Positions 24,664 to 33,191 of a DNA stretch of 64,000 bases are shown in pieces. A program made the position numbers and the translations under genes. Where the stretch lies: the NCBI RefSeq assembly GCF_000317635.1, contig NC_019779.1:2790001-2854000 (forward strand), in the 5' to 3' direction. This DNA is from Halothece sp. PCC 7418 (lineage in GTDB: Bacteria; Cyanobacteriota; Cyanobacteriia; Cyanobacteriales; Rubidibacteraceae). The notes under the pieces were generated by a model. That model was not told the origin of the DNA and made no database searches. It saw only the letters and a program-made list of their open reading frames with translations. How positions within the stretch are numbered: position 1 is the stretch's first letter; every line of letters starts with the position of its first letter.

Positions 24664-24691
24664 ATAAAGATATTCCATAAAACGTCTCTAT
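24664..24691. repeat. 28-nt palindromic repeat, decayed copy
   Basis: AGATATTCCATAAAACGTCT preserves one arm (ACGTCTCTAT) of the palindrome family seen at 12966 and 33144. It lies in the leader of dxr, ending five bases before the ATG. Confidence 0.5.
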
Positions 24692-24696
24692 CAACA

Positions 24697-25878
24697 ATGA
24701 AATCAATTACTGTCATCGGCTCAACTGGCTCTATTGGCACGCAAACCCTAGAAATTGCCACACAATACCCAGAAGAATTTAGAATTGTCGGACTGGCTGC
24801 GGGAAATAATATTGAACTATTGGCGCGACAGGTGCAGCAGTTTCGTCCACAAATTGTCGCCACTTGCTATGCAGAAAAATTACCAGAACTCAAAGCAGCC
24901 CTAGCGGGATTAGATTACGAACCGATCATTCTGGCTGGGGAAGATGGCGTTGTGGAAGTGGCAAAATATGGCGATGCAGAAAGTGTGGTCACGGGGATTG
25001 TGGGTTGTGCGGGATTATTGCCAACCTTAGCCGCGATCGAGGCGGGAAAGAATATTGCTTTGGCAAACAAAGAAACCCTCATCGCAGGCGCACCCGTGGT
25101 GTTACCTCTCGTGGAAAAGCATGGGGTGAAGTTATTACCAGCAGACTCGGAACATTCTGCGATTTTCCAGTGTTTGCAAGGGGTTCCCGATCAGGGGTTG
25201 CGACGGATTTTATTAACCGCTTCTGGTGGGGCGTTTCGCGATTTACCCGTGGAACAGTTATCCACCGTGAAAGTGGCGGATGCCCTCAAACACCCTAATT
25301 GGTCTATGGGTCAAAAAATTACCATTGATTCGGCAACGTTGATGAATAAAGGGTTAGAAGTCATTGAAGCCCATTATCTCTTCGGTCTCCCTTATGACCA
25401 AATTGAGATTGTGATTCATCCTCAAAGCATTATTCACTCTCTGATTGAGTTACAAGATACCTCGGTTTTAGCGCAGTTGGGATGGGCGGATATGCGGTTA
25501 CCGTTACTCTATGCTCTCTCTTATCCAGATCGCCTTTACACCGATTGGGAACCGTTAGATTTAGTAAAATCGGGTAGTCTGACTTTTAAAGATCCCGATC
25601 ATGATAAGTATCCTTGTATGCAGTTGGCTTATAAGGCAGGTCAAGCGGGTGGGTTAATGCCTGCGGTTTTAAATGCAGCCAATGAGCAAGCAGTCAGTTT
25701 ATTTTTAGAAGAGAAAATCAGCTTTTTAGATATTCCCCGTTTAATCGAAAAAGTCTGCGATCGCGCTGCCGATTACAATACTCAAACTCCTTCCCTAGAA
25801 GATATTCTCACCGTTAACCAACAAGCTCGACAAGAGGTTGTCACCGCAGCCCAATCCTTAAAAACAGTAACAGCGTGA
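24697..25878 (+). CDS. dxr: 1-deoxy-D-xylulose-5-phosphate reductoisomerase
   Basis: 393-residue enzyme of the MEP isoprenoid pathway converting DXP to MEP with NADPH. Blocks: [20 protein letters not shown] (nucleotide binding), [30 protein letters not shown] (metal Asp/Glu), [12 protein letters not shown] and [20 protein letters not shown] (Met/Lys of the active-site lid). Length and order are standard. The stop overlaps the GTG of the acyltransferase gene by 4 bases, so the two are probably cotranslated. Confidence 0.96.
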   Translation: MKSITVIGSTGSIGTQTLEIATQYPEEFRIVGLAAGNNIELLARQVQQFRPQIVATCYAEKLPELKAALAGLDYEPIILAGEDGVVEVAKYGDAESVVTGIVGCAGLLPTLAAIEAGKNIALANKETLIAGAPVVLPLVEKHGVKLLPADSEHSAIFQCLQGVPDQGLRRILLTASGGAFRDLPVEQLSTVKVADALKHPNWSMGQKITIDSATLMNKGLEVIEAHYLFGLPYDQIEIVIHPQSIIHSLIELQDTSVLAQLGWADMRLPLLYALSYPDRLYTDWEPLDLVKSGSLTFKDPDHDKYPCMQLAYKAGQAGGLMPAVLNAANEQAVSLFLEEKISFLDIPRLIEKVCDRAADYNTQTPSLEDILTVNQQARQEVVTAAQSLKTVTA

Positions 25879-26705
25879 ATGATTCCCCTCTTTCCGGTTG
25901 GTCATTAGATGAACGTGACCCGAAAACAATTCGCTCTTGGTTATCTCAGTGTCAGTGGTTTTATGACCACTATTTTCAAGCGGAGAGCGATGGCTGGGAA
26001 AATATCCCAGAAAGCGGTGCTGCTCTCATCGTGGGCTCTCACAATGGAGGGCTTGCTACCCCTGACATGATGATTACCTTATATGACTGGTTTCGTCATT
26101 TTGGTATGGAAAGACCCGCTTATGGGCTCATGCACCGTCATGTGTGGGAAGTTTATCGTCCTGTCGCAGAAATGGCGAGCCAACTGGGGGCGATCCGAGC
26201 CGATCCCCGAATGGCAATTCCCGCGTTGCGCCGGGGTGCTTGTGTCTTGGTTTATCCAGGGGGAGGACCAGATGTATTTCGTCCGTATTGGGAGCGCGAT
26301 CGGATTAAATTTTGCGGTCGTAAAGGCTTTATTAAACTCGCCCTACGAGAAAACGTCCCCATTATTCCCGTAGTGTCTTGGGGAGCGCATGAAACCTTAT
26401 TTGTGTTAGTCGATATTTATGAGCCGATGAAAGCGTTTTTAGAGACCTTTAATCTGCCTTGGCTGTTTAACCTTGATCCAGAAGTGTTTCCGATTTATTT
26501 AGGCTTACCTTGGGGAATCTCCTTTGGGCCATTAATGAATTTTCCCCTCCCCGCAAAGGTGCGGGTGCGAGTCTGTCCACCGATTATTTTTGACCGCTAT
26601 GGGAGAGACTCAGCCCTAGATTCCACTTATGTTCAGCAGTGTTACGATCGCGTTGTCGAACAGATGCAACGGCAACTGAATCAATTAATTGCGGAGTGCA
26701 GTTGA
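25875..26705 (+). CDS. Lysophospholipid acyltransferase-family protein
   Basis: 276 residues from a GTG overlapping the dxr stop. PlsC-type blocks appear: [16 protein letters not shown] (an HNGG variant of HxxxxD with His-Asn-Gly-Gly), [40 protein letters not shown] and [14 protein letters not shown]. This arrangement matches the diacylglycerol/wax-type acyltransferase-like subfamily more than classical PlsC. There is no clear membrane helix. The acyl acceptor is unknown; linkage to dxr is common only locally and says little. Confidence 0.82.
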   Translation: MNDSPLSGWSLDERDPKTIRSWLSQCQWFYDHYFQAESDGWENIPESGAALIVGSHNGGLATPDMMITLYDWFRHFGMERPAYGLMHRHVWEVYRPVAEMASQLGAIRADPRMAIPALRRGACVLVYPGGGPDVFRPYWERDRIKFCGRKGFIKLALRENVPIIPVVSWGAHETLFVLVDIYEPMKAFLETFNLPWLFNLDPEVFPIYLGLPWGISFGPLMNFPLPAKVRVRVCPPIIFDRYGRDSALDSTYVQQCYDRVVEQMQRQLNQLIAECS

Positions 26706-26845
26706 ACCTGTGGCGGAAGTTGACTCACAGGTGCGGGTTTCATTTCGCCTCGACTGTCGAGGATAAACACCAAAATGAGATAAACTACCGCAATTAAAAT
26801 TGAAAATGCACCTGTCGCGATCGCGACAATTTTTCCTTTCGTCAT
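26681..26845 (-). CDS. Small single-helix membrane protein, 54 aa
   Basis: Reverse-strand ORF MTKGKIVAIATGAFSILIAV continuing VYLILVFILDSRGEMKPAP to a proline-rich tail and stop. One strong transmembrane segment (residues 6-28) with a basic N terminus (MTKGK) and a hydrophilic C terminus fits a small thylakoid- or plasma-membrane protein. The 3' end overlaps the acyltransferase gene by 25 bases on the other strand. The frame fills the gap and has good codon use. Not recognised as a known photosystem subunit. Confidence 0.6.
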   Translation of the reverse strand: MTKGKIVAIATGAFSILIAVVYLILVFILDSRGEMKPAPVSQLPPQVQLHSAIN

Positions 26846-26893
26846 GAAACTCACTCGATCCTAGACAGACATTTGACTTTTTCTAGCATATCG

Positions 26894-27229
26894 TTAAAAG
26901 AGCGACTCAAACTCCTGCCTTAAAGAATCGGAATTGGCAACCCGCCCCACCAGTAAACTGTCTTCTTCTACCACAGCTAATTCCTGCTTCCACTGTTGAA
27001 TCGGCTCTTCTGATTGGAGCCAGAAATTAACAATCTCTGCTAAGACCTGATCCCAATCCCAATCGGGCTTATGGGGAATCATTTTCGTTGCCTTGATTAA
27101 GCCATCTAAAGAACAATCATAACTCCCGAGATATGTTTTGCTACGATTTGGTTGGCGAGAAAATTGGTGTTGAAATTGAACAAATTGAGTAATGGGGGTA
27201 ACACCAATAATATCAAACGTATAAGCCAT
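26894..27229 (-). CDS. Hypothetical protein, 111 aa
   Basis: Soluble protein starting MAYTFDIIGVTPITQFVQFQ, with a tryptophan-rich middle PDWDWDQVLAEIVNFWLQSE and an acidic end. I do not recognise the family; the style (MAYTFDIIGV) is that of cyanobacteria-only proteins. No membrane or signal segment. It lies on the same strand as the small membrane protein, 48 bases before it, and could be cotranscribed with it. Confidence 0.65.
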   Translation of the reverse strand: MAYTFDIIGVTPITQFVQFQHQFSRQPNRSKTYLGSYDCSLDGLIKATKMIPHKPDWDWDQVLAEIVNFWLQSEEPIQQWKQELAVVEEDSLLVGRVANSDSLRQEFESLF

Positions 27230-27306
27230 AACAAATCCATCTAAACTTGTCCATGCTGTGTTTCATATTCTAAACACTGGAAATCAGAAAAGATGGTTTA
27301 TTTTGA

Positions 27307-27459
27307 ACATTTCTTGAAGAAGGTGAGCCTTCGGGAGATGAGACCGCTACTCAGGTAGGACGGACATCTCACGATGCGGAATCAAGCTCCGCATCCGTGT
27401 CCTCACAAGTCCTGTCTGAGCAAGTCACGTCGCAGAACGAAGAATCCAACGCGCTTTAA
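27307..27459 (+). mobile_element. IS200/IS605 tnpB 3' remnant
   Basis: Short open stretch reading TFLEEGEPSGDETATQVGRT through SVSSQVLSEQVTSQNEESNA to a stop. It resembles the variable C-terminal tail of cyanobacterial IS605-type TnpB, and the sequence around the stop (GAATCCAACGCGCTTTAAG) resembles the right-end hairpin of those elements in decayed form. No RuvC part, tnpA or left end is present. Only a relic; low-to-moderate certainty. Confidence 0.45.
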
Positions 27460-27471
27460 GCCGTTGCAGTC

Positions 27472-27699
27472 TCAATTCTTGTTCATTCTGACAAGAGGGG
27501 TCAGCAAGGGGAGAATCGCTCCCAAAATGAGACCGACACTGAAACCAAAAGCGAGCAACACCCCAAAGGGAATTTCCACGGATCGAAAAAATAAGAATTG
27601 TAGAGAAATAGCGGTAATATTTTGAATAGAGATCACCGCCATGAAAATCATTGCGAAAGCGATTATTAAAAAAGCCAATAGTGTGCTGAGTCTTTGCAT
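27472..27699 (-). CDS. LapA-domain (DUF1049) membrane protein
   Basis: 75 residues from ATG 27699, with two transmembrane helices. The pattern FMAVISIQNITAISLQFLFF followed by EIPFGVLLAFGFSVGLILGA is the LapA/DUF1049 signature (QN-x3-V-x-LQFL, then a glycine-rich second helix). In proteobacteria LapA works with LapB in LPS assembly control; the cyanobacterial role is unknown. An upstream start at 27741 is possible but adds residues with no family match. Confidence 0.78.
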   Translation of the reverse strand: MQRLSTLLAFLIIAFAMIFMAVISIQNITAISLQFLFFRSVEIPFGVLLAFGFSVGLILGAILPLLTPLVRMNKN

Positions 27700-27839
27700 T
27701 CTTCCTAAGCCAATATGAACTTTGTTTATTGTCAAACCCACTGTCAGGGACTAAGCCCCCCTATAAAATGCTAAATTAACCTATAAAGTGCTTGTACTGA
27801 TCTCAACCTTGTTGCAAACGAACTCCTAAATCTAGAATC

Positions 27840-28373
27840 GTGAGTCAGGCTGAACCTTCTCATCTCGAAACCCTCCAAGCCGAAATTGCCCATCTCCAAG
27901 GGGAATTACAATTGCGGGATCAACTGGTTGATCAACTTTCCCAAGAGTTATTTCGGCTGGTGAAAGATCCCACTTCTGCTGCATCTCCCCCAGTAGGTGC
28001 AGATCCTGAACAATCCCAAATTGAACGCTTAAATGCTCAACTCACTGAAATTGAGGAACAAGTCCAATTTTATCAACAGCAAATCACAACGCGGGATCAA
28101 GAAATTTATCAGCTACAAAATACAATCAAAACCTTGATGGCAAAAAATAAAAACTTGGAAAAAATGCTAGAAGATTTACCCGAACTGTACCGTCAAAAAT
28201 TTGCCCAGCGCCTGAAACCAGTCAAAGAAAAAGTAGAACAATTGCAACGGGAAAATCAGCAACTCCAAGCCCAAGTTCAAACTTTAACGTATCGTTTAAC
28301 GGTGAGAAATCGTTCCTCTCATGATCAAGATATTGACTTACCTAACTTCCAACAAAGCGATCCGCGCTTGTAG
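27840..28373 (+). CDS. Coiled-coil hypothetical protein
   Basis: 177 residues from a GTG. Two coiled-coil blocks are visible: residues 6-40 (SHLETLQAEIAHLQGELQLR) and 60-150 (IERLNAQLTEIEEQVQFYQQ and on), separated by a proline/alanine linker. Glutamine-rich heptads suggest a structural or scaffolding role. I cannot assign a family. It stands alone ahead of an apparent cyanobacteria-specific gene. Confidence 0.72.
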   Translation: MSQAEPSHLETLQAEIAHLQGELQLRDQLVDQLSQELFRLVKDPTSAASPPVGADPEQSQIERLNAQLTEIEEQVQFYQQQITTRDQEIYQLQNTIKTLMAKNKNLEKMLEDLPELYRQKFAQRLKPVKEKVEQLQRENQQLQAQVQTLTYRLTVRNRSSHDQDIDLPNFQQSDPRL

Positions 28374-28518
28374 TCACTAAAGATTGTGTTCGGTTTTTCA
28401 TTTGACCTCGATCTTGGCAGCCATCTAATCTTCGGGGCCCGCGAAGCTACCTCTCCCCACCCTAAACTTCATTTTTGGTTAAGGCTAGTATCACTCATTG
28501 TCTCATTACGTTACGGGA

Positions 28519-29229
28519 ATGTATAAGGTTCTAATTATTATTAACGCTCAGCAGGTGTCCAACCAAGGGACAATCCTTTCCACCTCTCCAGCAACTCAGC
28601 GCATGAGCGCTGCTTTAAAAGATGCCATTGTTACTGAAACGAAAGAAGAGACAATGGTCAAGATTGTTGCTGCCCATCAACTTTTACATCAAACCAGTTG
28701 GTATGATCCTGAAGATCCCTCTTGGATTTGTTGTCCCTTAACCATTGAACTTCCCCCGCAATTTAATTTTCCTAATGCCCAGTTATTCCAAACTTTTCGG
28801 GATATTAAAGGGACTCGTAAATGGGTGGAAAAACACTTAAATTTACGAACGGGGAATCAAATTAAGAAAGTGTGGCATGGGAACTATTGGCTTCCCATTG
28901 TTTATACGGCAAAAGGCCCCCTTTATGGAGAAGTGATTGGAGAAACTCAACTCCCGAATTGGTTTCGACAACCGATTGATTTTCCAGATGAAAAACGTCA
29001 ACCTCTCTATCGCTTAGGACATGATTTGCTCTTTGCGTTTACGGCTCAACCTAGCGTCTATTTATTGCAATTTGGCTTTCAAAATGACACCTTGATTTTT
29101 GATCGGGTTTGGCCCTTTCCTGCTGCCCCTGCTTTGGCGAGTATTGATGTCCAAAAACCGAATCTCTACGCTTGTTATTGGCAATGTTTAATTCAACAAC
29201 CGATTCAGGATTTAGTGATTAGTTCTTAG
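28519..29229 (+). CDS. Conserved-looking hypothetical protein upstream of pyrFE
   Basis: About 236 residues from ATG 28519; a start at 28603 (MSAALKDAIV) is also possible and would drop a leader of uncertain value. The main part holds many aromatic residues (VWHGNYWLPIVYTAKGPLYG, FDRVWPFPAAPALASIDVQK) and no membrane segment. No family is recognised. Its stop is directly followed by the pyrFE ATG, so the two are almost certainly cotranslated. That coupling hints at a link to pyrimidine supply, but no more. Confidence 0.65.
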   Translation: MYKVLIIINAQQVSNQGTILSTSPATQRMSAALKDAIVTETKEETMVKIVAAHQLLHQTSWYDPEDPSWICCPLTIELPPQFNFPNAQLFQTFRDIKGTRKWVEKHLNLRTGNQIKKVWHGNYWLPIVYTAKGPLYGEVIGETQLPNWFRQPIDFPDEKRQPLYRLGHDLLFAFTAQPSVYLLQFGFQNDTLIFDRVWPFPAAPALASIDVQKPNLYACYWQCLIQQPIQDLVISS

Positions 29230-30639
29230 ATGAATTTTATTGATAAACTAGAACGCGCGATCGCGCAAAATAATACCCTACTTATCCTAGCGCTTGATCC
29301 CAATCCAGAAATGATTCCTCAAGGAGAAAAGGTTGAGGATTGGTTAGCATTGATTATTGAAAAAACACAGGACAAAGTATGTGCTTATAAGCCGACTTTA
29401 GGGTTTTATCAAGCAATGGGGGAATCAGGATTCGCACTTTTGCAGAATATTTTACAATTAATTCCTGCAAGAATTCCGATTATTCTAGATGCGAAACATG
29501 GCGACTTGAATACTAGCACTCTCGTTGCCAAAACGGTCTTTGAAAAATGGGGAATTGATGGCATCACTATTAATCCTCTCTCTGGACAAGATCAAGCAGC
29601 GCCGTTTCTCTTACATCCAGATAAAACTGTTTTTGTTACCTGTCGGACTTCTAACCCCACGGCTTCCATGATTCAAGACTATCCTCATGCCACTTCTCCA
29701 CTATATTTAGAGTTAGTCAGAGAGGCGCAAAAGTGGGGAACATCGGAACAAGTGGCGTTAGAAATTGGCACAAATGATGCTAATATTCTCAGAACAGTGC
29801 GTCAAAATGCCCCAGAACGTCTGATTTTATCTCGTAGTCTTTGGAATTCCACAGAAATTGCCCCTCTCATTGCTGCGGGTCTTAATCATCATGGTAGCGG
29901 GTTATTAATTCCCGTTCCCCAAGATTTTTTAAGACAAGAAACTTTAGAAGATTCAATGATTGATCTCAATCAAAATATTAATGCAATTCGTCAAGATGTA
30001 GCCAAAAAAGATCAGATCTGTCAAATTTGGACGAGCGATGTTTGTTTCTTAACGGATCATCCTCATCAAGATCTAATCTTACAACTCTATGACCTTGACT
30101 GTATTTTGTTTGGCGATTATATCCAAGCCTCTGGTGAAAAATTTCCCTATTATATCGACCTGAGAAAAATTATTTCTCAACCGCAGATTTTCCAACAAGT
30201 TTTAAACGCTTATTCGGAAATTCTACAAACGTTAACCTTTGATCGGATTGCAGGAATTCCTTATGGGGCGCTTCCCACGGCAACAGGGTTATCTCTACGG
30301 TTACATCATCCCATGATTTATCCCCGTAAAGAAGTGAAAGCCCACGGGACACGACGGGTGATTGAAGGACATTTTGAACTGGGGGAAACGGTCGTGGTGA
30401 TTGATGATATTTTAATTAGTGGAAAAAGCGCGATCGAAGGGGCAGAAAAAATAGAATCTCAAGGCTTGAATGTAGAAGATATTGTTGTCTTTATTGATCA
30501 TGAAAAGGGGGTAAAAGATCGCTTGAAAGCCAAAGGATACAATGCTCATTCGGTCTTGAAAATTTCCGAAATTAATCAAACCTTATATGAAGCGGGCAGA
30601 ATTAGCCCAGAACAATATAAACTCTTGACTCATGAGTAA
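29230..30639 (+). CDS. pyrFE: Bifunctional OMP decarboxylase / orotate phosphoribosyltransferase (PyrF-PyrE fusion)
   Basis: 469-residue fusion doing the last two steps to UMP. Residues 1-270 are a group II PyrF: LILALDPNPEMIP, YKPTLGFYQAMGESGFAL, and the catalytic IILDAKHGDLNTS (Lys/Asp). Residues 285-469 are PyrE with the PRPP motif VVVIDDILISGKSAIEGAEK and the flexible-loop region YPRKEVKAHGTRRVIEG. The order F-E is reversed from the animal UMP synthase (E-F) and is found in several cyanobacteria. pyrC and pyrG are elsewhere in the window. Confidence 0.93.
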   Translation: MNFIDKLERAIAQNNTLLILALDPNPEMIPQGEKVEDWLALIIEKTQDKVCAYKPTLGFYQAMGESGFALLQNILQLIPARIPIILDAKHGDLNTSTLVAKTVFEKWGIDGITINPLSGQDQAAPFLLHPDKTVFVTCRTSNPTASMIQDYPHATSPLYLELVREAQKWGTSEQVALEIGTNDANILRTVRQNAPERLILSRSLWNSTEIAPLIAAGLNHHGSGLLIPVPQDFLRQETLEDSMIDLNQNINAIRQDVAKKDQICQIWTSDVCFLTDHPHQDLILQLYDLDCILFGDYIQASGEKFPYYIDLRKIISQPQIFQQVLNAYSEILQTLTFDRIAGIPYGALPTATGLSLRLHHPMIYPRKEVKAHGTRRVIEGHFELGETVVVIDDILISGKSAIEGAEKIESQGLNVEDIVVFIDHEKGVKDRLKAKGYNAHSVLKISEINQTLYEAGRISPEQYKLLTHE

Positions 30640-30692
30640 TCTCGAAAGTGTTATTGAACAAAGGCGCGATCGTCCCTAATCTCACCTAAGTA

Positions 30693-30717
30693 GTAGGGTG
30701 GGCATTGCAAACCCTAC
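30693..30717. terminator. GTAGGGTGGGC palindrome, copy 3, between convergent genes
   Basis: GTAGGGTGGGCATTGCAAACCCTAC, with the right arm partly changed (CAAACCC). It sits between the stops of pyrFE and the convergent oxidoreductase gene. Confidence 0.55.
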
Positions 30718-30720
30718 AGT

Positions 30721-31839
30721 CTAGTTTGATCGTCCTAGAAATACCTCAAAATTCGGAACATCTACCCAACGCTTTTGTTCGTGGGATTGGTGAGTTAAAT
30801 CCATCAATAACTGAGAATAAACTCCTTCTCGCAAGGAGGGAGTCATTGGTTTTTGGGTTTGAATCGCTTTTACCCAATGATCCACTAAGCGCAAAACGGG
30901 TGCAATTCGCCCTTCTTGATAGACTTTCGGAAAACTGAGATGTTGGGGAATAAAAACTTCTGACAGTTCTTCGCCTGCGGGTGCTGCTAAAAAGCGAAAG
31001 CCATGAATATAATCTTTGAGGTTACCACTTCCGAGGACTACTGTTGCGCGATCGCCGTAAATTTCTAGCCAATGTCCGCGCCCTTGATACGCCACTGAAC
31101 TAATGGTTAATTGACAGGGCGTTCCATCGGCTAATTCTAACATTAACAAGCAAGTATCATCAGAATCAACTGACTTCAGTTTCCCGTCTTCTTTGGGATC
31201 TGGGCGTTCTGGAATTGCTGTGGAGAGTACCGCACACAAGCGATTAACCCCACCAAATAACCAATTAATATAATCAAAGGCATGAGACCCCACTGCGCCT
31301 AGGGCACCGCCTCCTTTCTCTTTTTGGGCGTACCAACTCCAACTTCCTTCTGGGTTGGCGCGTCTTCCCAGTACCCAGTCAATTTTAACTAACCGCTTTT
31401 TCCCCACATAATCATTTTGTAAATATTCGGCTAAAAGTTGCCATTCGGGAACACAGCGAAATTCAAAGTCACTGGCTGCGACGACTCCTTTTTCTCGCGC
31501 TAAATGATAGAGTTCTCGGGTTTCTTCCGCGTTTAAGTTGAGGGGTTTTTCGAGGAGAAGATGTTTCCCTGCATTCAGTACCGCTTTTCCCATCTCGTAG
31601 TGTAAAAAGGGCGGTGTGGAAATACTAACCGCATCCACATCAGGGAGAGAGAGAATCGTGTCGAGTTGATTACTGGCGTGGGGAATGTCGTTTTCTTGCG
31701 CGATCGCGCGGGCTTTGTCTAAGCTGGGATTATATACCGCGACAGGTTTCGTTTCTTCATGAATCTGAAACACAGGGATATGGACTTTTTGTCCAAAGCC
31801 AGTTCCGACAATCGCAACGCCTAGGGGTTGATTCCTCAT
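30721..31839 (-). CDS. Gfo/Idh/MocA-family oxidoreductase
   Basis: 372-residue NAD(P)-dependent dehydrogenase. The N-terminal Rossmann fold is VAIVGTGFGQKVHIPVF, then SISTPPFLHYEMGKAVLNAG and HLLLEKPLNLNAEETRELYH (EKP catalytic lysine). The C-terminal domain holds DWVLGRRANPEGSWSWYAQK and GGALGAVGSHAFDYINWLFG (GxxxDxxH-like). The substrate, probably a sugar or inositol derivative, cannot be told. Convergent with pyrFE. Confidence 0.9.
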   Translation of the reverse strand: MRNQPLGVAIVGTGFGQKVHIPVFQIHEETKPVAVYNPSLDKARAIAQENDIPHASNQLDTILSLPDVDAVSISTPPFLHYEMGKAVLNAGKHLLLEKPLNLNAEETRELYHLAREKGVVAASDFEFRCVPEWQLLAEYLQNDYVGKKRLVKIDWVLGRRANPEGSWSWYAQKEKGGGALGAVGSHAFDYINWLFGGVNRLCAVLSTAIPERPDPKEDGKLKSVDSDDTCLLMLELADGTPCQLTISSVAYQGRGHWLEIYGDRATVVLGSGNLKDYIHGFRFLAAPAGEELSEVFIPQHLSFPKVYQEGRIAPVLRLVDHWVKAIQTQKPMTPSLREGVYSQLLMDLTHQSHEQKRWVDVPNFEVFLGRSN

Positions 31840-31970
31840 CCTTTCTCCTCAGCAAGACTTCCTGAGGTGATTTTATCGGAAATCAGCTATCTAACGCTAC
31901 CTTTTCCCAGAATTGCAAACTTGAAAAGATGTTATCTTGGATCGGGCTTATTATTTTCCTTGATCCAAAT

Positions 31971-32705
31971 ATGACTCAACCCGAATCCTCCGTAACCCTC
32001 GGGGTGAATATTGACCATATTGCTACGATTCGACAAGCGCGACGTACCATCGAACCTGATCCCGTTGCTGCTGCGGTATTAGCCGAACTTGGTGGCGCGG
32101 ATGGGATTACTGTGCATTTACGAGAAGATCGTCGCCACATTCAAGATCGCGATGTTCGTCTGTTGCGAGAAACGGTACAATCTCATTTAAACTTAGAGAT
32201 GGCTCCCACTGACGAAATGGTTGCCATTGCTTTAGACATTAAGCCTGATTATGTCACCATTGTCCCAGAAAAACGGGAAGAAGTCACGACCGAAGGCGGG
32301 CTAGATGTTGCAGGTGATTTATCTCGAATGACCCGAATCGTAGAAAAGTTACAAGATGCTGAGATTCCTGTTAGTTGGTTTATCGACCCTGATTCAACGC
32401 AAATTCAAGCAGCAGCCGATACGGGGGCGAAAATTATTGAACTGCATACCGGAAGATACGCGGAAGCCAAAACCGAAGCCAGTCGAGAGAAAGAATTAAA
32501 TCAATTAAAAACCAGCAGCGATCGCGCTCTCTCTCTGGGGTTACGGTTAAATGCAGGACACGGCTTAACCTATTATAATGTTTCTCCTGTTGCTGCGATT
32601 CCAGGGATGGAAGAACTGAATATCGGTCATAGTATCATCAGTCGGGCGGTCTTGGTAGGATTAGAAAGAGCCGTCCGTGAAATGAAGTCACTCATCAAAC
32701 AGTAA
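31971..32705 (+). CDS. pdxJ: Pyridoxine 5'-phosphate synthase
   Basis: 244-residue TIM barrel that condenses 1-deoxyxylulose 5-phosphate with 3-amino-2-oxopropyl phosphate to make pyridoxine phosphate. Clear blocks: [69 protein letters not shown] and [15 protein letters not shown] 31971 matches the family N terminus; an upstream ATG at 31929 would add a hydrophobic leader that the family lacks. It is followed by ycf54 after 7 bases. Confidence 0.95.
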
Positions 32706-32712
32706 GGAAACG

Positions 32713-33048
32713 ATGCAAACTTATTACTACGTTTTAGCCAGCCAGAAATTTCTGTTAGAAGAAGAACCGTTTCAAGAAGTCTTAGAAGAACGGTATCGTT
32801 ACTACAAAGAACATAACAAAGAAATTGACTTTTGGTTAGTCAAACAACCTGCTTTTTTAGAAGCTCCCAGTTTGAAATCCGTTAAGGAAAAATGTCCCCA
32901 GCCTTCCGTTGCTGTGATTTCCACGGATGTTAATTTCATTAACTGGTTAAAGTTGCGTTTGGAATTTGTTCTTACGGGAAATTTTCAAGCCCCATCAGAT
33001 GAAATTCCAGAACCCCTCGCCTCTTTAGAAGCAGAAGCCACTGCTTAA
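32713..33048 (+). CDS. ycf54: Ycf54 (DUF2488), Mg-protoporphyrin ester cyclase factor
   Basis: 111 residues matching Ycf54 across its length: TYYYVLASQKFLLEEEPFQE, RYRYYKEHNKEIDFWLVKQP, AFLEAP and WLKLRLEFVLTGNFQAPSDE. The protein is needed for assembly or activity of the AcsF cyclase in chlorophyll synthesis. Compact alpha/beta fold, no cofactor motif. It is in a two-gene operon with pdxJ and ends in a strong hairpin terminator. Confidence 0.94.
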   Translation: MQTYYYVLASQKFLLEEEPFQEVLEERYRYYKEHNKEIDFWLVKQPAFLEAPSLKSVKEKCPQPSVAVISTDVNFINWLKLRLEFVLTGNFQAPSDEIPEPLASLEAEATA

Positions 33049-33059
33049 TTTAATTCTTT

Positions 33060-33098
33060 GAGGTTGGATCGCATCTTATCAAATCCAGCCTCTTTTTT
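33060..33098 (+). terminator. Rho-independent terminator of pdxJ-ycf54
   Basis: Stem GAGGTTGGAT / ATCCAGCCTC (one wobble) with a 13-base loop and six T directly after. Confidence 0.88.
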
Positions 33099-33101
33099 AA
33101 T

Positions 33102-33190
33102 CAGTAATCAGTAATGGTCAGTGACCAGTGACTAATGACCAATGTACAGACATTCCATGGAACGTCTCTACCTAATAACCAATAACCAAT
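33102..33190. repeat. Heptamer array interrupted by the 28-nt palindrome
   Basis: Units CAGTAAT, CAGTAAT, GGTCAGT, GACCAGT, GACTAAT, GACCAAT (33102-33143), then the 28-nt palindrome (33144-33171), then AATAACC, AATAACC before the YqhA ATG at 33192. The array reaches the start codon, so it forms the leader of that gene. See findings on the array family. Confidence 0.8.
33144..33171. repeat. 28-nt palindromic repeat, copy 2
   Basis: Arms GTACAGACATTCC and GGAACGTCTCTAC around CATGG, close to a perfect palindrome. It is placed inside a heptamer array, as if inserted. Confidence 0.75.
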
Positions 33191-33191
33191 C

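Noticed and set aside
24864-25298. 144-codon plus-strand frame inside dxr.
   Set aside because: Out-of-frame shadow of a complete dxr; composition Arg/Gly/Cys-rich.
27374-27625. Plus-strand frame beginning MRNQAPHPCP over the tnpB tail and the LapA gene.
   Set aside because: It runs antisense through the LapA-domain gene. The neighbouring frame gives the better tnpB-like tail.
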